The position numbers and the translations under genes were made by a program. The notes under the pieces are model-generated. The model had not been told where the DNA came from, did no database searches, and saw only the letters and a list, made by a program, of their open reading frames with translations. A stretch of DNA of 5,207 nucleotides from the NCBI GenBank assembly GCA_001796995.1, contig MGOB01000065.1, positions 23,685 to 28,891 of the forward strand, given 5' to 3'. Positions 1-5,207 of the stretch are shown piece by piece (the stretch's first letter is position 1; each line of letters opens with the position of its first letter). Origin of the DNA: Chloroflexi bacterium RBG_16_68_14 (GTDB lineage: Bacteria > Chloroflexota > Dehalococcoidia > DSTF01 > RBG-16-68-14).

Positions 1-107
1 GGCCGGTCGGGCTGGGTAACGACGCCCACCACCTCGTGCTCGCTCTCGATGAGCCGGCGCAGGGTAGGGAGGGCGAACTCCGGCGAGCCCATGAAGACGA
101 TACGCAC
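1..107 (-). CDS. fmt: Methionyl-tRNA formyltransferase, N-terminal fragment (runs off the left edge)
   Basis: Fmt transfers a formyl group from 10-formyl-tetrahydrofolate to the amino group of Met-tRNA(fMet) in the cytoplasm, producing the initiator tRNA for translation. Only the first 35 full codons are inside the window. They read as a GTG start followed by RIVFMGSPEFALPTLRRLIE and end in VVGVVTQPDR. The FMGSPEFA loop and the VVTQPDR strand are hallmarks of the Fmt formyltransferase fold, and I know of no other family matching both. The GTG at 107 is chosen because Fmt proteins usually begin at this point, directly before the RIVFMG strand; the next possible start, the ATG at 92, would remove it. 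The gene lies 26 bases after the SAM hydrolase stop. No strong Shine-Dalgarno sequence precedes it, only GGGG two bases ahead. A gene for peptide deformylase, a frequent neighbour of fmt, is not seen on this side. Confidence 0.93.
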   Translation of the reverse strand, partial: MRIVFMGSPEFALPTLRRLIESEHEVVGVVTQPDR

Positions 108-123
108 GGCCCCGATTCTAGCA
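108..123 (-). promoter_or_regulatory. Possible internal promoter for fmt (extended -10 like)
   Basis: On the minus strand the short gap before fmt contains TGCTAGAAT (123 down to 115). This matches the extended -10 pattern TGnTATAAT at all but one fixed base. Seven bases separate it from the GTG, so a transcript would start at or next to the first base of fmt and be leaderless. No -35 resembling TTGACA is present at the right distance. It could be chance, but A/T-rich hexamers are uncommon in this GC-rich sequence and it sits in the intergenic gap. Confidence 0.3.
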
Positions 124-133
124 CAGGCGGCGC

Positions 134-970
134 CTAGCGCCCCGCCCGCACCACGACAGCATCGCCGATGTCAACACCTAAGGCCTCGCCAGCGCTGCCG
201 TTGGGCAGCGCCACCTCCAGGTAGCCGCTGCTCCCGACCAGCGCCGCCAGCCCCGTCGCCTCCGCGTAGGTGCGCACCGGCCCCGGGACGAGCTGCCCCG
301 CCAGCTCGACAGTGAACGGCCCCTCCGGCAGGTCCTCCGCTCGCACGTCCGTCACCACGTTGCCGAAGCGGTCGATGTGGACGACCTGCGCTCGGAGGAC
401 ACCGTCGGGGTCGCGGCGGGCGCGCAGCGGTGGGAAGGTCAGCATCGCCTCCACCGGCTCGCCCAGCTCCTCCGGCCTCAGGCCCAGGGAGAGGTGCGCG
501 GCCGCGGGCGCAAAGACGTCGCGGCCGTGGAAGGTCGCGCTCACCGGCTCGCGCAGCAGACGACGGTTTGTGATGGCGAAAGCACGATAGCCCGCGGGTA
601 GAGGGACGAGCGCCAGCCCCTGGTCAGGCGGCGGTCGCGCCTCGTCGGGCAGCGCCGCGGAGAGCACCCCGTTGTCCGGCCCGAGGAAGCGACCCCGCGG
701 TGTGACCAGGGCGAGGGCGCGCCGCTCCGTGCCGACGCCGGGGTCGACGACGGCGACATGGACGGCGTCGCCCGGAAAGAAGGGCCAGGCGGACTGGGTG
801 ATGAAGGCGGCCTGGAGGAGACGCTGCGGCCGTACCTCATGACTGACGTCGACGATGACGGCCCGGGGGTTCAGCGCCAGGATCACGCCCTTCATCGCCG
901 CCACATAGGGATCGGCCAGACCGAAGTCGGTGGTCAGGGTGATGACTGGGTTCGCCGCGCCCTCACCCAT
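134..970 (-). CDS. S-adenosylmethionine hydrolase, DUF62 / SAM hydroxide adenosyltransferase family
   Basis: This 278-residue protein belongs to the family that uses water to split SAM into adenosine and methionine. It is related to bacterial fluorinase and chlorinase but acts as a hydrolase. Family signatures appear in order: TDFGLADPYVAAMKG (14-28), DVSHEV (41-46), VHVAVVDPGVGTERR (70-84), GPDNGVLS (97-104), TFHGRDVFAPAAAHLS (146-161), HIDRFGNVVTDV (198-209) and a C-terminal GSSGYLEVALPNGSA (246-260). The hydrolase-type Asp-Arg-His triad described for archaeal members is matched by D76, R83 and H148 at the expected spacing, which favours hydrolysis over halogenation. Asp208 stands where many relatives have Asn (FGN..TN), a minor change. 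I chose the ATG at 970 because GGAAG lies six bases upstream and the family's first strand follows at once; a longer in-frame form from 1015 would add unrelated residues. It overlaps the upstream solute-binding gene by 8 bases, suggesting translational coupling. The protein is soluble, and its physiological role in most bacteria is unsettled. Confidence 0.93.
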   Translation of the reverse strand: MGEGAANPVITLTTDFGLADPYVAAMKGVILALNPRAVIVDVSHEVRPQRLLQAAFITQSAWPFFPGDAVHVAVVDPGVGTERRALALVTPRGRFLGPDNGVLSAALPDEARPPPDQGLALVPLPAGYRAFAITNRRLLREPVSATFHGRDVFAPAAAHLSLGLRPEELGEPVEAMLTFPPLRARRDPDGVLRAQVVHIDRFGNVVTDVRAEDLPEGPFTVELAGQLVPGPVRTYAEATGLAALVGSSGYLEVALPNGSAGEALGVDIGDAVVVRAGR

Positions 971-2615
971 CCTCGTCTTCCGGGACCTCCATCTCCACAT
1001 ACCAGAGGTGGACATCTTCGAAGCGCGCGCTCAGGCTGACGAGGAGGCCCGGGCTCAGTCCCTGGAGGTCAGAGCGTACGACGTACTGGTAGGTGGGGGT
1101 GGAGAGGAGCACGGCCGGCAGCTCGCGGGCGAAGATCTCCTGGAAGGAGCGGTAGTCCTCCGCCCGCTCGGCCACCGATGCCACCTGCCGACCGTTCTCC
1201 AGCAATTGGTCGACCTCAGGGTCGGAGAAGCTCGCCAGGTTGCGCCCTTCCCCGAAGGCCTGGGTGCTGTGCCAGAGGGGATAGGGGTCCGGGTCCGGCC
1301 CGGGATCGACGGTGACCAGGGCCGCCTCGAACTCCCGGGGCAGGAGCACCCCCTCCACGAACTGGCTGGCCCCGCTCACCTGGAGCTCCACCTGAATGCC
1401 CAGCTCGCCCCACTGGCGGGCGATCTCCTGCGCCACCAGCACCTGGACGGGGTCATCGCTGACGGCCAGGCTGAAGCGGAAAGGAACGCCTTCCTTTACC
1501 CGGACGTCCCCCTCCAGGACCCAACCGAAGGTGTCCAGAAACGCCACAGCACGAGCCGGGTCGTAGGCGTAGCCGTCAGGGGAGCCAACGTAGGCCCACA
1601 GGTCGGGGACGATGGGGCTATCGAGGGGCAGCGCCTGGCCGTCCAGCACCTCTTCGATGAGGGTAGCCCGGTCCAGGCTGTGCTGGAGCGCCCGCCGCAC
1701 CGAGCTGTCCTGGAAGGCGGGCACCTCCGGGTTCAGGTACACCAGGCTGTAGGTGGTGCCGTGGAGGGACCGCCGCACCCAGCGCGCGTCGCCATCGATG
1801 AGCGCGATCTCCTCCGGGTCCAGGCCCGGCCGAAAGAGGGCGCCGTCCACCTCCTCGTTCAGGAGCGCGTTCAGGAGCGCGGCGTCGTCCCGAAAGAAGC
1901 GCAGCTCCAGGCGATCGAGGAAGGGCCGGCTCTGGTGGTAGGCCTCGAACGGCCGCAGCACGGCCGCGGTCGGCGTGAGCGCGGCCGGGCGGAAGGGGCC
2001 GCTGCCGACCGGACGTTCGTTAAAGGGCGCCTCGAAGAGGCCGGCGGCGTCCAGGTTGCCGAGCAGGTGCTCCGGCAGGATGCCGACGGTGGCGCCGCGG
2101 GCGAGGAAGGGCGCGAAGGGCTCCGGCAGCGTCATGACCACGGTGCGGTCATCGGAAGCGGTCACTTCTACGTCCCGGAAGAGGTCGGCCAGCACCGGGT
2201 CCCCCTCGAAGTCAGGGTCCTGGATGGCCGCGATGGTGAAGAGCACGTCCCCGGCGTCCAGGGGCTCACCGTCGTGCCAGAAGAGCCCTCGCCGCAGCTC
2301 GAAGATGTAGGTGCGGCCGTCCGGGGTCACCTTCGGCAGCTCGGCCAGGTCGGGCTCCACACCACCGTTGGCGCCAAGCCGTACCAGCCCGGAGAAGATG
2401 AGGCTGGTCAGGTCCCGGTCGACCTCGTTGAAGTGAGCGAAGAGGGGATTGATGCGGGAGGGGGAGCCGGCCACGCCCTCCACGTAGCTGCCGCCCTGGA
2501 CGGGCAGCTCCTCCCCGGAAGGCTCCGAGGGGAGGTACGTCAGGGCGATGAGGGCGCCGACACCGGCGATGAGCGCCAAGAGCAGAGGCCAGCGAGGCCG
2601 GTAGAGACTCCTCAC
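963..2615 (-). CDS. Membrane-anchored family 5 solute-binding protein (peptide/nickel ABC type), orphan
   Basis: This 550-residue protein has the fold of DppA/OppA-like extracellular binding proteins, which capture oligopeptides or other ligands for ABC importers. After a basic N-terminus (R2, R6, R8) comes one hydrophobic helix at about 11-28, then a mature domain starting near 40. Family 5 landmarks follow in order: INPLF (55-59), the DGRTYIFELRRGLFWHDGEP stretch (99-118) with DAGDVLFT (120-127), ILPEHLL (179-185), VGSGPF (203-208), and FQDSSVRRALQHSLDR (301-316). Length fits the family. There is no cysteine anywhere, hence no lipobox; the protein must be held by an uncleaved signal anchor or released by signal peptidase I. 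It starts with GTG at 2615, with AAGG about ten bases upstream, 39 bases after secG. No permease or ATPase gene lies in the window, so its transporter, if any, is elsewhere or it serves another role such as ligand sensing. The ligand cannot be predicted. Confidence 0.9.
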   Translation of the reverse strand: MRSLYRPRWPLLLALIAGVGALIALTYLPSEPSGEELPVQGGSYVEGVAGSPSRINPLFAHFNEVDRDLTSLIFSGLVRLGANGGVEPDLAELPKVTPDGRTYIFELRRGLFWHDGEPLDAGDVLFTIAAIQDPDFEGDPVLADLFRDVEVTASDDRTVVMTLPEPFAPFLARGATVGILPEHLLGNLDAAGLFEAPFNERPVGSGPFRPAALTPTAAVLRPFEAYHQSRPFLDRLELRFFRDDAALLNALLNEEVDGALFRPGLDPEEIALIDGDARWVRRSLHGTTYSLVYLNPEVPAFQDSSVRRALQHSLDRATLIEEVLDGQALPLDSPIVPDLWAYVGSPDGYAYDPARAVAFLDTFGWVLEGDVRVKEGVPFRFSLAVSDDPVQVLVAQEIARQWGELGIQVELQVSGASQFVEGVLLPREFEAALVTVDPGPDPDPYPLWHSTQAFGEGRNLASFSDPEVDQLLENGRQVASVAERAEDYRSFQEIFARELPAVLLSTPTYQYVVRSDLQGLSPGLLVSLSARFEDVHLWYVEMEVPEDEDG

Positions 2616-2654
2616 GATCCGCTGACCTTGGCCCGGCAGGCAGACGCCCGGCCG

Positions 2655-2885
2655 CTACGTGTACCGCACACTCAGAGCGGAGATGCCGACGAAGATGATG
2701 GCGAGGACGATGGTGAGCTGAAAGAGGGTCTTCTCCAGACCGCGCCGCGTCCGGAAGGAGGAGCCACCACCGCCACCACCGAAGGCCGCGCCGACATCGG
2801 TGCCGCGCGTCTGGAGCAGGACGACAACGATGAGCACCAAGGAGATGAGCAGTTGCGCCACGTTCAGATAGTCGCCAAAGGTCAC
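2655..2885 (-). CDS. secG: Preprotein translocase subunit SecG
   Basis: SecG is the small, non-essential subunit of the SecYEG channel and supports SecA-driven export through the inner membrane. This 76-residue protein has the typical two-helix hairpin: helix 1 at about 9-25 ending in LLQ, a glycine-rich cytoplasmic loop with AAFGG (33-37), a basic stretch RTRRGLEK (45-52), and helix 2 at about 53-72. The LLQ...G...FGG loop and the basic segment before a T-containing second helix are diagnostic, and the length is normal. The start is the GTG at 2885, because GGGAG lies seven bases upstream and residue 3 onward fits the family. A longer open frame reaches back to 3122 but that part is antiparallel-style shadow inside yvcK. 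It lies 23 bases after the yvcK stop, so it is almost certainly cotranscribed with yvcK. The loop holds an unusual run of six glycines (36-41). Confidence 0.94.
   Translation of the reverse strand: MTFGDYLNVAQLLISLVLIVVVLLQTRGTDVGAAFGGGGGGSSFRTRRGLEKTLFQLTIVLAIIFVGISALSVRYT
2763..2780 (-). repeat. Perfect 9-base tandem duplication encoding hexaglycine in SecG
   Basis: On the minus strand GGTGGTGGC occurs twice in direct succession, in frame with secG, and encodes Gly36 to Gly41 in the cytoplasmic loop. Two exact nine-base units suggest a slippage duplication of a Gly-Gly-Gly triplet. SecG loops normally carry fewer consecutive glycines, so the copy number may vary between strains. Confidence 0.85.
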
Positions 2886-2892
2886 CGATTCA

Positions 2893-2897
2893 CTCCC
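2893..2897 (-). promoter_or_regulatory. Shine-Dalgarno site deciding the secG start
   Basis: GGGAG on the minus strand sits seven bases before the GTG at 2885 and inside the short yvcK-secG gap. It is the clearest ribosome binding site in the window and supports the short SecG over the longer open frame. An in-frame codon at 2912 is GTA and cannot serve as a usual start. Confidence 0.7.
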
Positions 2898-2908
2898 AAC
2901 TTCAGTCT

Positions 2909-4252
2909 TTACAGGACGGCGGCTTCCTGCCGCTCCGGCTCCCGCGTCGTCTCCAGCTCCAGCTGGCTCACCTGACGCCGCTGGTAGTAGAGGTCCATCA
3001 GGGCGGCGGCCAGCTTCGGGGCATCGTGGTGGTAGCGGTTCTCCTCGCTGACGACGTCGGCGCCAATGACGGCGGCGCCGTTCATCCCCGTGCGGTCGAT
3101 GCGCACCGGCTCGACGTGCCACGCCTCCGGCAGCCCGTTCTGGGCGATGTTGTTGTTCGCGACCACGTAGTGGAACAGCCCGCGGTGCACGTGGTCGTAC
3201 AGAGCCTGGTAATGGTCACTGACCGAGAAGGAGTCCGTCTCGCCGTGCTCGGTGGCGACGTTGCAGACGTAGACCTTCACGGCCTTGGACATCTCGATGG
3301 CACGGCGGATGCCCTCGACCAGCAGGTTCGGCAGCACGCTGGTGTAGAGGCTACCCGGGCCCACCACCACCATGTCGGCGTTGAGGACGGCGCGGATGGC
3401 GTCCGGATGGGCCTGGGCGTTCTCCGGGTGGATGAAGACCTGCTTGATGCGAGCGCCCCGCTCCGTGATCTGGGACTCGCCGTGGATCGCCTCGTTGTCA
3501 TGGGTGACGGCGGAGAGGGTGACGTTGGCCAGGGTGGAGGGCAGGATCTGCCCGCGCACCGCCAGCACGCGGCTGGTCTCCCGCACCGCGTCCTCGAAGT
3601 TGCCGGTGACGGAACTCATGGCAGCGATGAAGAGGTTGCCGAAGCTGTGACCCTCCAGGCCCGTCCCCTCGTTGAAGCGATACTGGAAGAGGCGGGTCAT
3701 GAGCGGCTCCACGTCGGCCAGGGCGGCGATGCAGTTGCGCAGGTCGCCCGGGGGCGGCAGGCCCAGCTCTTGGCGCAGGCGGCCGGAGCTGCCGCCGTCG
3801 TCGGCCACGGTGACGACGGCGGTGAGGTTGCCGGTGTACTCCTTCAGGCCACGCAGCAACATCGAGAGGCCGGTGCCGCCGCCAATGGCGACGATCTTGG
3901 GCCCCCGCCGCAGGTAGCGGTGGTTATAGATGATGTTCACCAGGCTCTCGTCGCGGCCGGGGCGCAGGAAGGCGGAGAGGAGCGACCGGTTGAGCTGCCA
4001 GACGGCGAAGAGGACGATAGCGGTGCTGAACCCGACAAAGAGGGCGCCTCGCACGTAGCGCGGCCAGAACTGGAGGGTGACATAGTAGGCCCAGTCCGGG
4101 AAGGTGTACGACTGGTAGACCTCGCGCAGGAAGTAGCCGAACCCCAGCCCCATGATGGCCACGCCGATGAGGAGCAGGAGCAGCCACCGCTTGATATGCA
4201 TCCCGAAGTAGAACCACTTCAGGAAGCTGGGGTCGACCTTCAGGAACCGCAC
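2909..4252 (-). CDS. yvcK: YvcK / CofD-like UDP-GlcNAc-binding factor with N-terminal membrane hairpin
   Basis: YvcK (also called GlmR or CuvA) is a CofD-like, nucleotide-sugar-binding protein. In Bacillus and mycobacteria it is needed for cell shape and growth on gluconeogenic carbon, and binds UDP-GlcNAc. The conserved core of this 447-residue protein begins near 119 with KIVAIGGGTGLS (119-130), then TVADDGGSSGRLR (148-160), PPGDLRNC (167-174), GHSFGNLFIAAM (201-212), THDNEAIHGES (250-260) and GPGSLYTSVLPNLL (298-311). These glycine-rich loops and the DDGGSSGR motif are definitive for YvcK over other CofD relatives. In front of the core are two membrane helices at about 24-42 and 68-87, each flanked by basic or aromatic residues, giving a hairpin with both ends in the cytoplasm. 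Classical YvcK proteins of about 320 residues lack this. The start is taken as GTG at 4252: the frame is open upstream only to a TAG near 4318 with no other usual start, but no Shine-Dalgarno is visible. An ATG at 4201 (residue 18) is the alternative. It is the first gene of the probable operon. Confidence 0.95.
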   Translation of the reverse strand: MRFLKVDPSFLKWFYFGMHIKRWLLLLLIGVAIMGLGFGYFLREVYQSYTFPDWAYYVTLQFWPRYVRGALFVGFSTAIVLFAVWQLNRSLLSAFLRPGRDESLVNIIYNHRYLRRGPKIVAIGGGTGLSMLLRGLKEYTGNLTAVVTVADDGGSSGRLRQELGLPPPGDLRNCIAALADVEPLMTRLFQYRFNEGTGLEGHSFGNLFIAAMSSVTGNFEDAVRETSRVLAVRGQILPSTLANVTLSAVTHDNEAIHGESQITERGARIKQVFIHPENAQAHPDAIRAVLNADMVVVGPGSLYTSVLPNLLVEGIRRAIEMSKAVKVYVCNVATEHGETDSFSVSDHYQALYDHVHRGLFHYVVANNNIAQNGLPEAWHVEPVRIDRTGMNGAAVIGADVVSEENRYHHDAPKLAAALMDLYYQRRQVSQLELETTREPERQEAAVL

Positions 4253-4317
4253 GGTTGGAGTGTACTGGCCTTGCGCGCCAGGGTCAAACTCGGAATCAGC
4301 TAACCGCTTACGCCCCT

Positions 4318-4326
4318 ATTATACCA
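4318..4326 (-). promoter_or_regulatory. Extended -10 promoter of the yvcK-secG-SBP-SAM hydrolase-fmt operon
   Basis: The minus strand reads TGGTATAAT, a perfect TATAAT hexamer (4323-4318) with the TG of an extended -10 element. The region 17 bases upstream (about 4340-4346, TGGTTT or GTGGTT) is a poor -35, which is tolerable for extended -10 promoters. Transcription would begin near 4311, leaving a leader of about 58 bases before the yvcK GTG. The leader has no visible Shine-Dalgarno; a five-pair stem (CTGGC/GCCAG, 4281-4277 with 4269-4265) lies 12 bases before the start codon and may be incidental. Such an A/T-rich match in a GC-rich sequence, correctly oriented and in the only substantial intergenic gap, is strong circumstantial evidence. 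Confidence 0.72.
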
Positions 4327-4394
4327 GTACCGGCCTTAGAAACCACGGCGAGAGGGCCGACACGTTGAGGCGCCCGCCTTAGTGCGCGGAAGCG

Positions 4395-4425
4395 GCCGTC
4401 GCTAGCCCTGGAGAGCAACGACAGC
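4395..4425 (-). terminator. Weak hairpin downstream of the membrane protein gene
   Basis: Bases 4416-4425 and 4395-4404 can form a ten-pair stem on the minus-strand transcript (GCUGUCGUUG with UAGCGACGGC, three of the pairs G-U) around an 11-base loop. It begins about 30 bases after the membrane protein's stop codon, a sensible place for a terminator. No run of U follows, so it is not a classical intrinsic terminator. It could slow polymerase, protect the mRNA end, or be chance. Confidence 0.22.
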
Positions 4426-4454
4426 TTGGCCTCCTTTCCCCGGCCGCCACGTCA

Positions 4455-5207
4455 TCAGAGCGCCGAGCGGCGGTGCTCCTGGAACCAGGCGATGAGCCGC
4501 TCGCGAGACGCCCGCACCTCGCGCATGAGTCCAAAGTTGATGGCCAGCCGGGCCAGTATCGCGAGCGCCGCGATCCCGGCCATGACGAAAAGCGGCGCGC
4601 TGACCGCCGCGGAGTCTTCGCGAAGGGCGGCGATAAGCAGCAGGAGCGTCAGCGGCAGAAGGGCAACGGGAAGCCCCCACTCCCGCGGCTCTGTCACCCT
4701 CGCGTCGATGTCGCGCGCGAGCATTCGGTTCGTGCCCAGAGCAGCCGCGTACCCAATGAGGAGGAACCCGTACGGCCAGCCGAGGTTCACGAACGACGTG
4801 GAGGTGTATCCGTCGTGGAGGGTGAGGTAGGCGAAGCCGACATCGGCGGCGATGAGCACGAGCATGCCCGCCAGGAGCGTGACCAGGACGACGCTCTGTT
4901 GAGGAGCGTCCCACCGGCGCTGGGCAGCCACCGCCAGCGCGTAGGCGACCACCAGGTCGCCCACGGGATAGGCGCCACCGATTACTTTCTCGAAGACGCT
5001 GGCCGTGCTCTCCATGTACGTGGGGTGAAGCACGAAGTACCAAACGAACGCCGCGGCCGCGAGCACCACGGCGATGCCATCCAGCGTCGGCCTGGCGTGG
5101 GCCAGCCTGCGGTCTTCGGACGTGAGGACGATGAGACCGGCAGCGACCAACGGGAGCATCACCAGATAGCCGACATCCGCCACGGACGGAAACGGGTCCT
5201 GGCGTAG
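4455..5207 (-). CDS. Polytopic membrane protein resembling a sensor domain, C-terminal 250 residues (start outside window)
   Basis: The frame is open to the right edge and the 250 visible residues include the recognisable DPFPSVADVGYL motif (4-15), which continues past the GTG at 5183. The true start is therefore beyond the window and that GTG is internal. About seven membrane helices are visible, near 12-29, 43-60, 78-95, 104-128, 139-158, 178-195 and 204-225. From memory, the DPFPS.AD, AYPVGDL (79-85) and NLGWPYGFLL (141-150) motifs match the multi-helix membrane region that precedes GGDEF/EAL or histidine kinase modules in Actinobacteria and Chloroflexota; I cannot name a domain family. 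Here the last helix runs into a charged segment (REVRASRERL, 229-238) like the start of a signalling helix, and the protein then stops at residue 250. The 136 bases after it do not encode an output domain in any frame. It is probably a stand-alone membrane protein of unknown function, outside the yvcK operon. Confidence 0.8.
   Translation of the reverse strand, partial: LRQDPFPSVADVGYLVMLPLVAAGLIVLTSEDRRLAHARPTLDGIAVVLAAAAFVWYFVLHPTYMESTASVFEKVIGGAYPVGDLVVAYALAVAAQRRWDAPQQSVVLVTLLAGMLVLIAADVGFAYLTLHDGYTSTSFVNLGWPYGFLLIGYAAALGTNRMLARDIDARVTEPREWGLPVALLPLTLLLLIAALREDSAAVSAPLFVMAGIAALAILARLAINFGLMREVRASRERLIAWFQEHRRSAL

Noticed and set aside
134..970. Fluorinase or chlorinase instead of SAM hydrolase
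   Set aside because: The Asp-Arg-His triad of the hydrolase branch is intact (D76, R83, H148), and the sequence lacks features I would expect of the halogenase branch.
971..1015. Upstream extension of the SAM hydrolase to 1015
   Set aside because: The added residues overlap the solute-binding gene more deeply, are not family-like, and the ATG at 970 has a suitable ribosome site.
930..2975. 681-codon open frame on the plus strand
   Set aside because: It is antisense to the solute-binding gene and its translation is low-complexity and rich in E, G, V, H and R with no domain. Long antisense frames are expected from strong GC codon bias.
2886..3122. Upstream extension of SecG to 3122
   Set aside because: It lies within the yvcK coding region in another frame, is Arg/Gly/Ala-rich, and the GTG at 2885 has a good Shine-Dalgarno and gives normal SecG length.
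4265..4281. Five-pair stem in the yvcK leader as a riboswitch or attenuator
   Set aside because: The leader is only about 58 bases, the stem is short with a seven-base loop, and no known riboswitch core is recognisable.
3026..4303. 425-codon open frame on the plus strand
   Set aside because: It mirrors yvcK almost exactly and reads as H, D, V and G-rich antisense sequence without motifs. The opposite strand encodes an unmistakable YvcK.
4368..4379. Short inverted repeat AGGCGCCCGCCT in the intergenic gap
   Set aside because: Only a four-pair stem with a four-base loop and no U tract; common by chance at this base composition.
4473..5207. Plus-strand open frame reaching the right edge
   Set aside because: Its product is strongly charged and repetitive (R, E, G, H), typical of the antisense of a hydrophobic membrane protein; the minus strand has the coherent helices.

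Overview
This window is a GC-rich stretch (by eye roughly two thirds G+C) of an ordinary bacterial chromosome. Every gene I can support lies on the minus strand, so transcription runs from high to low coordinates. The best guess for the source is a high-GC member of the Chloroflexota (Dehalococcoidia or Thermomicrobia type). This rests on two things: the YvcK protein carries a two-helix membrane anchor, and yvcK is followed by a short secG and then a solute-binding protein. The assignment is from memory of protein style, not from a search, and is tentative. There is no phage, insertion sequence, CRISPR array, tRNA or rRNA.

Layout in transcription order. (1) 5207-4455: the 3' part of a polytopic membrane protein whose start lies beyond the window. 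It resembles the membrane sensor half of some diguanylate-cyclase and kinase proteins, but stops before any output domain. (2) 4454-4253: a 202-base intergenic gap with a weak hairpin and a near-perfect extended -10 promoter. (3) 4252-2909: yvcK, a CofD-like/UDP-GlcNAc-binding morphogenesis factor with an N-terminal membrane hairpin. (4) 2885-2655: secG, the small SecYEG translocon subunit. (5) 2615-963: a family 5 (peptide/nickel type) solute-binding protein with a signal anchor, no cysteine, and no transporter partners here. (6) 970-134: an S-adenosylmethionine hydrolase (DUF62 family), overlapping the previous gene by 8 bases. (7) 107 to the left edge: the first 35 full codons of fmt, methionyl-tRNA formyltransferase.

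Genes 3 to 7 are separated by 23, 39, -8 and 26 bases and probably form one operon driven by the promoter near 4320. The functions are mainly housekeeping: envelope morphogenesis and carbon flux (YvcK), protein export (SecG), extracellular ligand binding (the solute-binding protein), SAM turnover to methionine and adenosine, and formylation of initiator Met-tRNA. The SAM hydrolase next to fmt gives a possible methionine theme at the distal end.

I do not see a clear new biological system. The most unusual points are the orphan, cysteine-free solute-binding protein coupled to a SAM hydrolase, and the sensor-like membrane protein without an output domain.
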